Positions 1-6,384 of a stretch of DNA of 46,186 nt are shown here, in pieces. The notes beneath the pieces were generated by a model. It did not search any database and was not told where the DNA came from. It saw nothing but the letters and a program-made list of their open reading frames with translations. Every line of letters starts with the position of its first letter. The stretch's first letter is position 1. This DNA is from an uncultured Clostridia bacterium (lineage in GTDB: Bacteria > Bacillota > Clostridia > Christensenellales > Borkfalkiaceae). Location: contig CANRIO010000004.1 of assembly GCA_947630605.1 (NCBI GenBank), positions 1 to 46,186 of the forward strand, read 5' to 3'. The translations under genes were made by a program, and so were the position numbers.

Positions 1-2
1 TA

Positions 3-815
3 TACCGTATCAATGATGAAGTCCTGACGAATATGTACCCGCAAATCGTAGACGAACATCTCTACAACCGCGTGAAAGCCCTCTTGAAACGCAATAAGCG
101 CGGAAGCCGCAGCATGGAAACCAACTATCTCTTAAAACACAAAGTGCGGTGCGGCTACTGCGGGAACAATATCAACGGCGAATATGCTATCTCCCACACG
201 GGCGCGAGTTTTTACTACTACAAATGCCGCGGGCGCAAGATGAAACTTACGGAGTGCCATAAGGAAACCATACAAAAGGACGTGCTTGAAAACCTTGTCA
301 TCAATGTGACCGTTCAGAAATTGAGTGAGCCGCAAGTCATGGAAACAATCGTAAACGGGATTCTTGCCATGCAACAGCGAAACCTGCAAGTCAATTCGAC
401 CTTGACGGCGTTGCAACGGGAACAGAGAGAAGTCCAAACGGCAATCGACAACATGATGAAAGCGATAGCACAGGGCGTTATCACGAAGTCCACCACGCAA
501 TATCTCAAAGGCTATGAGGAGCGGCAGGAAGAACTCGAAAAGATGATCGCCGTAGAGCAAGCCAAAGAATCGGTCGTTATTACCGAAAAGGAGATACGGA
601 AATATTATGCGGAAGCCTTGAAAGCAGAGCCGCAAATGCTTGTAAACTATCTGATAAAGGAAATCGTCTTATACGACGACCGCATAGAAATCTACTACAA
701 CAGCCCCATGAACAAATCAACGGACAGCCCTGACGAAAGTCGGGGCTTTTCCTTTTATATGAACTCATTCAAAGTAGGATTTACCACTATGAGCGTAACG
801 CTTTTTATAAGATAG
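3..815 (+). CDS. Large serine recombinase, C-terminal part (5' truncated)
   Basis: This is the C-terminal part of a large serine site-specific recombinase of the kind that integrates and excises prophages and conjugative elements. The frame is open back to the first bases of the window, so the gene begins outside it and the N-terminal catalytic serine domain is not visible. What remains is the end of the Recombinase domain (PQIVDEHLYNRV), a zinc beta-ribbon with the CGYC pair near residue 40 and further cysteines after YYYKC, then a long Glu/Lys/Gln-rich coiled coil, and a C-terminus with the motif ESRGFSFY often seen at the end of this family. A hairpin with a T-rich tail (about 726-760) lies inside the last codons. 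An element end and att site would be expected nearby. The family is clear; the target is unknown. Confidence 0.85.
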   Translation, partial: YRINDEVLTNMYPQIVDEHLYNRVKALLKRNKRGSRSMETNYLLKHKVRCGYCGNNINGEYAISHTGASFYYYKCRGRKMKLTECHKETIQKDVLENLVINVTVQKLSEPQVMETIVNGILAMQQRNLQVNSTLTALQREQREVQTAIDNMMKAIAQGVITKSTTQYLKGYEERQEELEKMIAVEQAKESVVITEKEIRKYYAEALKAEPQMLVNYLIKEIVLYDDRIEIYYNSPMNKSTDSPDESRGFSFYMNSFKVGFTTMSVTLFIR

Positions 816-839
816 GACGGCGGCTATTTATTCCACAGT

Positions 840-964
840 CCGCTTGACATGAGCCTCGCAGGCGTGCGGTATTCAGGCAAAGAGCCAAACACGAACGCCC
901 CTGCGGGGCTAATTGTTTGCCGTTGGCACGATAGCCTACCACACGCCATTCTCATGTCAAGCGG
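840..964. repeat. Nested inverted repeat downstream of the recombinase
   Basis: The outer arms CCGCTTGACATGAG (840-853) and CTCATGTCAAGCGG (951-964) are perfect 14-bp complements. Inside them are a second pair (GGCGTGCGGTA with TACCACACGCC, one wobble), a third (GGCAAA with TTTGCC) and a central hairpin GCCCC-tgc-GGGGC. The stretch could fold into one long nested hairpin. It contains no supported gene. It could be a small palindromic element, a remnant of the mobile element end, or a structured RNA. The rest of 816-1100 shows no gene. Confidence 0.55.
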
Positions 965-1099
965 CTTTTGCGGCATAAACCGCCGCCGAAAATGAGAGCG
1001 CCAAAAAGCGTTTATAAGCCTTGAAAAATCCCCGCCGAGAATGACACCGAAGTCCATAAAGAAAAGCCGTACAGGGCAATTCTGCACGGCTGGCGGCAT

Positions 1100-1147
1100 A
1101 AAAAAACAAAGCCGCTCCCTCAACTCAATGAGGGTTCGACTTTGTTT
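1100..1147 (-). terminator. Terminator after tRNA-Glu
   Basis: Read on the minus strand, AACAAAG pairs with CTTTGTT and CCCTC with GAGGG, and the stem runs into seven T residues. It begins a few bases after the CCA end of tRNA-Glu. Confidence 0.75.
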
Positions 1148-1152
1148 CAGAG

Positions 1153-1227
1153 TGGTGACCTTGCCGGGAATCGAACCCGGGATTGCGCCGTGAGAGGGCG
1201 CCGTCTTAACCGCTTGACCACAAGGCC
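1153..1227 (-). tRNA. tRNA-Glu(CTC)
   Basis: The minus strand folds as a standard cloverleaf. The acceptor GGCCTTG pairs with CAAGGTC (one G-T), discriminator A and CCA are encoded, the anticodon loop is CTCTCAC with anticodon CTC, and the T arm is CCGGG-TTCGATT-CCCGG. It decodes GAG. Confidence 0.95.
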
Positions 1228-1246
1228 TCTTTTCAATTGCTTATAG

Positions 1247-1275
1247 AGTATAGCATAGTTTCCGACTTCTTGCAA
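1247..1275 (-). promoter_or_regulatory. Promoter of tRNA-Glu
   Basis: On the minus strand TTGCAA (1270-1275) is followed after 17 bp by TATACT (1247-1252), about 20 nt upstream of the mature tRNA 5' end. Confidence 0.7.
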
Positions 1276-1337
1276 CCGATTTTGCCTTCATTCCTCAAAA
1301 AAATTTTTGCGGGATGGTTTCGAATGCAAAAAGCCAC

Positions 1338-1523
1338 AAAAAAAGACATCCGCCTGTGCCGCACTTCGAAAAAGGGGTAACCCGCTTCTCGCAGGTGGGT
1401 ACGCTGTGCGCAAGCATCAGACTTTCCGTATTCGCATACAGACCTCGCATAGTTTGCGCAACCTGCGTTCCCGTAAATACATTGTGGATCACATTTGATC
1501 GAACTCCGAACACTGCAGGTGTC
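1338..1523 (-). ncRNA. ssrS: Probable 6S RNA
   Basis: A strong minus-strand promoter is followed by about 186 nt that fold as one long imperfect hairpin. The ends pair (GACACC with GGATGTC), there is a large internal bubble holding small hairpins (ATCA-aatg-TGAT on one side, GGG-tta-CCC on the other), and the distal stem is CGCAGGT with ACCTGCG, then TTGCGCA pairs, capped by TCTGTAT-gcga-ATACGGA. A run of seven T residues follows the closing stem. Length, bubble and isolated transcription unit match 6S RNA, which mimics an open promoter and binds RNA polymerase. The identity rests on fold and length, not on a covariance search. ORFs drawn here are not supported. Confidence 0.55.
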
Positions 1524-1529
1524 ATTTAC

Positions 1530-1558
1530 AGTATAGCAAACTGCAAGAAAAAAGGCAA
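1530..1558 (-). promoter_or_regulatory. Promoter of the probable 6S RNA
   Basis: Minus-strand TTGCCT (1553-1558), a 17-bp spacer, then TATACT (1530-1535). The predicted start falls at the first base of the closing stem. Confidence 0.65.
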
Positions 1559-1628
1559 GGGTGCGAAGGCAATTTTTGCAAGGAAATTTCATACAAAAAT
1601 TTTTTCTGCGAAATGGGAGGAAAATCAC

Positions 1629-1656
1629 TTGACACTTTTGGAATTTTCTATATAAT
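1629..1656 (+). promoter_or_regulatory. Promoter of tRNA-Pro(AGG)
   Basis: TTGACA (1629-1634), a 16-bp spacer, then TATAAT (1651-1656). The tRNA begins 15 nt further on. Confidence 0.8.
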
Positions 1657-1671
1657 AAGAAATGCTTTCAT

Positions 1672-1748
1672 TGAGGTGTAGCGCAGTTTGGTAGCGCGCT
1701 TGGTTAGGGACCAAGAGGTCGCGTGTTCAAGTCACGTCACCTCAACCA
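1672..1748 (+). tRNA. tRNA-Pro(AGG)
   Basis: The cloverleaf is complete. Acceptor TGAGGTG pairs with CACCTCA, discriminator A and CCA are encoded, the anticodon stem is CTTGG/CCAAG and the loop TTAGGGA gives anticodon AGG. The T arm is GCGTG-TTCAAGT-CACGT with one G-T pair. The body is close to the tRNA-Pro(CGG) at 30208-30284, so proline identity is likely. Two points are odd: A at position 34, rare in bacterial tRNA-Pro, and a U1-A72 end pair where the other tRNA-Pro here has C1-G72. Confidence 0.9.
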
Positions 1749-1749
1749 C

Positions 1750-1795
1750 GAAGAGCCTAAATTGAACACGCAAGTGTTTGATTTAGGTTCTTTCG
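1750..1795 (+). terminator. Hairpin terminator after tRNA-Pro(AGG)
   Basis: GAAGAGCCTAAAT pairs with ATTTAGGTTCTTTC, and AACAC-gcaa-GTGTT sits at the tip. The stem starts two bases after the CCA end. The T tail is weak. Confidence 0.65.
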
Positions 1796-1884
1796 TTATG
1801 TTTAAGTCTTACACCGGTAAAATTTTAAGCATAAAAAATTGTGACAGATGATCTTTTTGGTTCAAACGGTATTATATTGAGGAC

Positions 1885-1913
1885 TTGAGAACTTCATATA
1901 GAAGTGATATAAT
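1885..1913 (+). promoter_or_regulatory. Promoter of the 1936-3458 operon
   Basis: TTGAGA (1885-1890), 17-bp spacer, TATAAT (1908-1913). The spacer contains the inverted repeat ACTTC-atata-GAAGT, a possible operator. The predicted start at about 1920 rules out the long ORF start at 1885 and supports the ATG at 1936. Confidence 0.65.
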
Positions 1914-1935
1914 GATGGCAATCAAGGAGATTTAC

Positions 1936-2721
1936 ATGGATAGCACATTGGAAAACATCATGAGACAGTACTGCGATGATTTTAATCAGGCGCTCGGCGA
2001 TAAGGATTTGGAAACATACATTGTCAAAAATTCCATTCCCGTTATTTGGTTCGGCGACCTTGAAAGATATCAAGCATCGCCCGTGAAAATCGTGACCGTG
2101 GGTCTGAATCCCTCATGGCATGAATTTTTGGAAAAGGACCAAACTCCGCTAAAAAATCCCCGCTTCAAACATGTTGATTTGTTGTCGTCGGACGAAAATA
2201 AGCTAAACAAATTATATTCTACGTTAAATGAGTATTTTCGGACAAACCCGTATCGTCAGTATTTTGATGGTTATGAGTTTGCTCTGCGGTATTTGGGAGC
2301 AAGTTACGGCGTAAAAGCGTTCGATATAAAAACGGATATAACTGCAGTTCATATTGATGTATATTCTGCTTTTGCCACCTCCTCCCTATATTCTTCCTGT
2401 CCCAAAGAACTGTTCCATACAAAGCTATTTTCGCAACTTTTTGACTATCTTTCTCCTGATGTCGTTCTTGCCTCAATCGGGAAAGATCATTGGGATGCTT
2501 GGCTTGCAATTGGTAAGAATTCATTTTTTCTCGATAAGAAAAGCGATTTGTTTGGAGGCAAATACAGAAACGAATTGGAAGCATACCGTAGCAAAAATCG
2601 TTTGATTGTTTATGGAAGAAACAGGCAACGCCCCTTTAATATAAAAAATAAGGAAACTGTTTTTGAACAGGTTGCGGATGCGCTCTTGGATGAAATGATA
2701 AACACGGTGAAAACAAAATGA
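1936..2721 (+). CDS. Uracil-DNA glycosylase-like fold protein
   Basis: A 261-residue cytoplasmic protein. The segment KIVTVGLNPSWHEF resembles the nucleotide-pocket strand and loop of the uracil-DNA glycosylase superfamily (compare the GINPG-type motif of mismatch-specific glycosylases). A later HIDVYSAFATS and a VVLASIGKDHW segment fit the same fold. The activity is not proven and the protein may not be a true glycosylase. The start is set by AAGGAGA five bases upstream of ATG 1936 and by a promoter at 1885-1913. The stop overlaps the next start by 4 bp (ATGA). The coding sequence is clearly AT-richer than the carbohydrate locus that follows, suggesting recent acquisition next to the tRNA-Pro gene. 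Confidence 0.6.
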   Translation: MDSTLENIMRQYCDDFNQALGDKDLETYIVKNSIPVIWFGDLERYQASPVKIVTVGLNPSWHEFLEKDQTPLKNPRFKHVDLLSSDENKLNKLYSTLNEYFRTNPYRQYFDGYEFALRYLGASYGVKAFDIKTDITAVHIDVYSAFATSSLYSSCPKELFHTKLFSQLFDYLSPDVVLASIGKDHWDAWLAIGKNSFFLDKKSDLFGGKYRNELEAYRSKNRLIVYGRNRQRPFNIKNKETVFEQVADALLDEMINTVKTK

Positions 2722-2999
2722 AACAGGGTGTGTTTTGGGTCATAAAAAAGGAAAGCGGATCTGAACTTGTTCACCGTTTTGATGATACAAGAGGTCATTG
2801 CGAGATTTGGGACGAGATCGTTGCCGAATATCCCGAGTTGATGAAATATGACTACGAGCATTTCCCGAGGGGAAGAGTTTGGGTGATAGACGGCAAGGCA
2901 ACGGTTTTTCTCGATGAGAAAATAAATTTACCGAACATTATCGATCGGATCGATCAAATATTCTGCTTAAACGGAAATTACGAGATACAGCCGAGCTGA
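2718..2999 (+). CDS. Small conserved hypothetical protein
   Basis: A 93-residue acidic soluble protein that I cannot assign to a named family. It has no signal peptide or membrane segment. A central EHFPRGRVWVIDGKATVFLD stretch looks like a compact beta-rich core. It overlaps the upstream gene by 4 bp and ends 12 bp before the HAD gene, so the three are very likely translated as one operon. It shares the low G+C of its neighbours. Confidence 0.7.
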   Translation: MKQGVFWVIKKESGSELVHRFDDTRGHCEIWDEIVAEYPELMKYDYEHFPRGRVWVIDGKATVFLDEKINLPNIIDRIDQIFCLNGNYEIQPS

Positions 3000-3011
3000 C
3001 GGAATCCTTAT

Positions 3012-3458
3012 ATGAAAGTATTGTTTTTGGATATCGACGGCGTTGTATGCCTACATGAGGAAGGCGTTGTGAATTGGGGCGACAATACCGCAGATGACGT
3101 ATTTGATGAACAATGTTGCCGACGGTTAAAGGAAATCATAGACAGAACGGGTTGCAAGTTGGTGATGTCCAGCTTTTGGCGGTTGGAGAAAAAGGACATA
3201 TTGAATATGTTGGAACAATTCCGCCCGTTCGGTATCACTTCCTGCGACTTCCACGGCAAAACACCGCTTATGGAAAATCGCGGCGATGAAATCATGGCGT
3301 ATCTTTCGGAGCATCCGGAAATCACAACATTTGTTGTCGTCGATGATGAAGATTTTGTGAACGATGATTTCCCCCATGACCGATTTGTGCTGACCCGGCT
3401 CGCGCATGGGATCACCGAGCCGATCAAAAATCTGATCATAGAAAAACTCGGAATATAA
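3012..3458 (+). CDS. HAD-superfamily phosphatase-like protein of the RNA-repair-associated type
   Basis: A 148-residue HAD-fold protein. Motif I is FLDIDGVV (nucleophile and acid/base aspartates at residues 7 and 9), motif II is the serine in KLVMSSFWR, and the acidic motif near the C-terminus is FVVVDDEDF. The short length and the VMSSFWR segment resemble the HAD domains described in Swiss Army Knife RNA repair proteins rather than sugar phosphatases. It would remove a phosphate from a nucleic acid end or small substrate; the substrate is unknown. It is the last gene of the 1936 operon and is followed by repeat-rich intergenic DNA. Confidence 0.65.
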   Translation: MKVLFLDIDGVVCLHEEGVVNWGDNTADDVFDEQCCRRLKEIIDRTGCKLVMSSFWRLEKKDILNMLEQFRPFGITSCDFHGKTPLMENRGDEIMAYLSEHPEITTFVVVDDEDFVNDDFPHDRFVLTRLAHGITEPIKNLIIEKLGI

Positions 3459-3757
3459 AGAGGGCTCCCGTAAAAGGCGGTATTTAATGCGGACTTGCGT
3501 TTTAGGGGATGCTTCGGGGAGGGGCTTGCGGTTTTCATCCCTCTTGGTCGGCTCAGCATGACGCGGTTCACCACGGACTTCGTATGGCCGTTACGGCTAC
3601 TTCGGGGCTTTGCCCCTCGTGCCGCGCTTAGTTGACAATAGTGCGCGCGGGCAGCATGACGCGGTGGACACATTGGAAGCCCAACCCTCATCAATCACGC
3701 GGAGCGTGACAGCTTCCCCCTTCAAAGGGGGAAGCCTTGTAATTAGCAGGATGAGTT
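3459..3757. repeat. Intergenic block of dispersed GC-rich repeats
   Basis: No gene is visible. The block holds phrases that recur in other gene-free gaps of this window: CGGCTCAGCATGACGCGG, CTACTTCGGGGC...GCCCCTCGTGCCG, and CGGAGCGTGACAGCTTCCCCC followed by the hairpin GCTTCCCCC-ttcaaa-GGGGGAAGC at about 3711-3735. Related blocks lie at 25830-26420, 32980-33445 and 45590-45835. The terminal hairpin may end pgmB transcripts. Confidence 0.7.
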
Positions 3758-4396
3758 TTATAGAATGGTGAGGAGGTCGGAGAGGAGTGTGAGAGGGTAG
3801 GTGGTGGCGGGAAAGTTTGCGGCGTCGCCGATGCCGGCCGCCTCGAATCCGCCCGCGCGGGCCGCGCGTATGCCCGCGGCCGCATCCTCGACGACGAGGC
3901 ATTCTTCGGGAGGAAGGTCCAAGAGCTCTGCAGCCTTCAAAAAGACCTCGGGGTCGGGCTTGCCGCGGGAGATCATGTTTCCGTCGACGACGGCGTCGAA
4001 AAAGCTGCCGAGGCCGATCCGCTCCAAAATATATTTCGTGTTCTTGCTCGAAGAGCCGATGGCAAGTTTTCTGCCACTCTTCCTCAAAGCAAAAAGGGTG
4101 GTGCGAACGTTTTCCGAGAGGTCGGTCTTGGACATGGTGCCCAGCATTTGCCTGTAAACGTTATTTTTCTGTTCCGCAAGCGCAAATTTTTCCTCGTCGG
4201 AAAACTGCCTTTTGCTCTTCCTTAAAAGGATCTCGAGGCTCTCCATGCGCGAGACACCGCGCTGGAGATCCCCGTCCGCCTGTGTGAAATTTGTGATGCC
4301 GATGCTCTCGGCGAGTTGTTTCCACGCCAAAAAATGAAACTTATCGGTGGAGCAGATGACCCCGTCCAAATCGAAGATGATCCCCTGAAATTTCAT
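3758..4396 (-). CDS. pgmB: Beta-phosphoglucomutase
   Basis: A HAD-superfamily enzyme of 212 residues, the usual size for beta-phosphoglucomutase, which turns beta-glucose 1-phosphate into glucose 6-phosphate. Motif I is FDLDGVI (nucleophile Asp9, acid/base Asp11), followed by a helical cap domain with DLQRGVSR, motif II GSSSKNTKYIL, and the acidic motif VVEDAAAGIRAARAGG. The start overlaps the stop of the GH65 gene upstream by 4 bp (ATGA), and it is last in a six-gene minus-strand operon. Its place directly after two GH65 phosphorylases fixes the role: these release the beta-anomer that only this mutase accepts. Confidence 0.93.
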   Translation of the reverse strand: MKFQGIIFDLDGVICSTDKFHFLAWKQLAESIGITNFTQADGDLQRGVSRMESLEILLRKSKRQFSDEEKFALAEQKNNVYRQMLGTMSKTDLSENVRTTLFALRKSGRKLAIGSSSKNTKYILERIGLGSFFDAVVDGNMISRGKPDPEVFLKAAELLDLPPEECLVVEDAAAGIRAARAGGFEAAGIGDAANFPATTYPLTLLSDLLTIL

Positions 4397-6384
4397 TTGA
4401 GGTCCCCCTTTCTTTCAAATCCGAGCCCGCGGGTGGCCGCGATCCACGCTCCGCCGCTCGCCGCGGGGTGGGTGCCGCCGATGTAGATCTCCCCCGCCCA
4501 CTGCTTGCCTCCGCCGCGGAGGTCGATCTCCGCGCTCTCCAAAAGGGCCGTGTAGGCCTCCTCCCGCCGCCCGATGCCGCATGCCGCAATTGCATAGCTG
4601 CAACGGGAAAGGGAGGACCCATGTTCGGTGTAGGGCAGGTAAAAATCGTAATTCGCCCGCCGCACTTCCTCCGAAAAGCGGTCGGGATAGAGGTTGAAAA
4701 GGGTGATGAGGTCGGCCTGTTTGATGACCCTCGTCGCAGTCGCCACGCCGCCGCTCCCGCCCCAATATTCGTTGGGATGGCGAAGGCGGGAGCGTACTTC
4801 CTCCACGCGCACGTCCTCGAGACGGAAATAGCCGTCGAACTGCTCGATGACCCCCTCCGCATTTGGCTTCAGAAGATACAGCTTCTCCGTCCACTCCTTG
4901 AGGTTTTGCAAAATTCCTTCGGGAAGATGGCAAAGCACCTCTTTGAAGCGGGCGGGGTATTTCTTTGCAAATTCCTCCGCGAGCGCGAGTCCCTCCTTCG
5001 CCGTGAAATAGAACATGTAATTGGTGTAGGCGTTGTTGTTCACGCGCTCATGATACTCGTCGGGGCCGATGACGTCCAAAAGCTCATAGCGGCCCTTGAT
5101 GTGGTTATAGTAGCTGTATGTGCGGGCAAATTCCGCACAGGAAAGAATGGTCTCGAGCCCGCCCTCGAGCATGAGGTCGTCATCCTTCGTCCTCTCAAAG
5201 TAACGCAGGATCGCATAGGCGACGTCCGCCGAGATGTGGATCTGCTTGTCCTTGAAATAGGTGCGGACGGGTCTGTGAGTGAAGACGTCGGTGACGTTGA
5301 AATCCGAACAGGCGTCAAAGCCGTTCTGGCTCTCCCACGCGTAGAATGCTCCCCCATATCCGTAGCTTTTTGCCTTCTCTCTCGCCGCGGGAAGGGTGTC
5401 GATGCGGTACTCGATGAGCCGCTTTGCACATGCGGGCAGAACCTCCATATAGAAGGGGAGGAGGAAGATCTCGGTGTCCCAGAAGACTGCCCCCTTGTAG
5501 GTCTGTCCCGAGAGGCCGCGGGCGGCGATGGAATACCTCCCCTTGGGGGCGAGGATGAGGAGATGATAGATGCTGTAATCGAGGGCAAACTGCGCACGGT
5601 CGTCCCCCTTGGCGTCCAGCCTCGCGAGCAAAAAGAGCCGCTCCCATTCTCGGACATGGGCCTCGTAGGCCCCTTCATAGTCCCGTCCGGAGAAGTGTTT
5701 TTTCCCGACGAGGACGCGGGCGACGCGGTCGAGGGTGAACGTCTCCCCCGCCTTCAGCCGAACGGAAAACTCCCCCAGCCCGCCCTGAAAATTCTGCAGA
5801 GGCTCGGAAAAGTCGCAGACGACGCGAACGGGGATATGAAGCTCCTGCGTCTCTCCCTTGACCTCGGCGCGGCCGCCATGACAGGCGCTCTCTACATGGG
5901 AAAAATGCGGCCCGTTGAGATCCCAAATTTCGGGGTCGATGCCCGCTTTGACGGAAAACGTGGCATCCATGTCCGAGGTAAGGCGTATGCGGGAACAGAG
6001 AAGGTCGGGCTCCGCCGCGCTCACAAAGCGCTCGGAGAAAAGGGTGATGTGCGCCTTCCCGACGAGAAATTTCGTTTCACGGCGAAAGACGCCCCTTTCG
6101 AGGTCGAGCTCCGCTTCGTGGGAAAAAGTCTCTTTTCGCCGCACATCGAGGGGCACGCCGCAAAGAGAAATGACGCAAAAGAAGGGGTTGAAGGCATTGA
6201 CGGTCTCCCGCCACTTGCCCTTCACCCCGTCATAGAGGCCCGCGATGTTCAGCCCGACGCACTCCTTTGCGGTAAATTCGTCGAGCGTCCCGCGGTAGCC
6301 GAGATAGCCGTTCCCGATGAGGAATTTGTTGCCGTTTTCCACGATCTTGTCTGCGGAAAAACCCTTCTCTTTCAAAGCTCTCAT
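4393..6384 (-). CDS. GH65 inverting disaccharide phosphorylase (second copy)
   Basis: A 663-residue cytoplasmic glycoside hydrolase family 65 protein that would cleave an alpha-glucoside with phosphate to give beta-glucose 1-phosphate. The order is an N-terminal beta-sandwich (about 1-240), a linker, and an (alpha/alpha)6 barrel with FWDTEIF (301-307), the catalytic motif GPDEYH (Glu443), KQADL, and the phosphate-binding EHGSSLS. It lacks most of the C-terminal jelly-roll seen in its 739-residue neighbour. The start is ATG 6384, overlapping the upstream stop by 4 bp; the longer ORF to 6621 runs into the neighbour and is spurious. The exact disaccharide (maltose, kojibiose, nigerose, trehalose or other) cannot be told from sequence alone. 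Confidence 0.9.
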   Translation of the reverse strand: MRALKEKGFSADKIVENGNKFLIGNGYLGYRGTLDEFTAKECVGLNIAGLYDGVKGKWRETVNAFNPFFCVISLCGVPLDVRRKETFSHEAELDLERGVFRRETKFLVGKAHITLFSERFVSAAEPDLLCSRIRLTSDMDATFSVKAGIDPEIWDLNGPHFSHVESACHGGRAEVKGETQELHIPVRVVCDFSEPLQNFQGGLGEFSVRLKAGETFTLDRVARVLVGKKHFSGRDYEGAYEAHVREWERLFLLARLDAKGDDRAQFALDYSIYHLLILAPKGRYSIAARGLSGQTYKGAVFWDTEIFLLPFYMEVLPACAKRLIEYRIDTLPAAREKAKSYGYGGAFYAWESQNGFDACSDFNVTDVFTHRPVRTYFKDKQIHISADVAYAILRYFERTKDDDLMLEGGLETILSCAEFARTYSYYNHIKGRYELLDVIGPDEYHERVNNNAYTNYMFYFTAKEGLALAEEFAKKYPARFKEVLCHLPEGILQNLKEWTEKLYLLKPNAEGVIEQFDGYFRLEDVRVEEVRSRLRHPNEYWGGSGGVATATRVIKQADLITLFNLYPDRFSEEVRRANYDFYLPYTEHGSSLSRCSYAIAACGIGRREEAYTALLESAEIDLRGGGKQWAGEIYIGGTHPAASGGAWIAATRGLGFERKGDLK

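Noticed and set aside
1233-1655. ORFs of 76-131 codons on both strands between tRNA-Glu and tRNA-Pro
   Set aside because: The region is better explained by a structured RNA and three tRNA or RNA promoters.
3597-3902. Minus-strand ORFs of 64-101 codons beyond pgmB
   Set aside because: Arg/Pro/His-rich translations of intergenic repeats and of the pgmB end in another frame.
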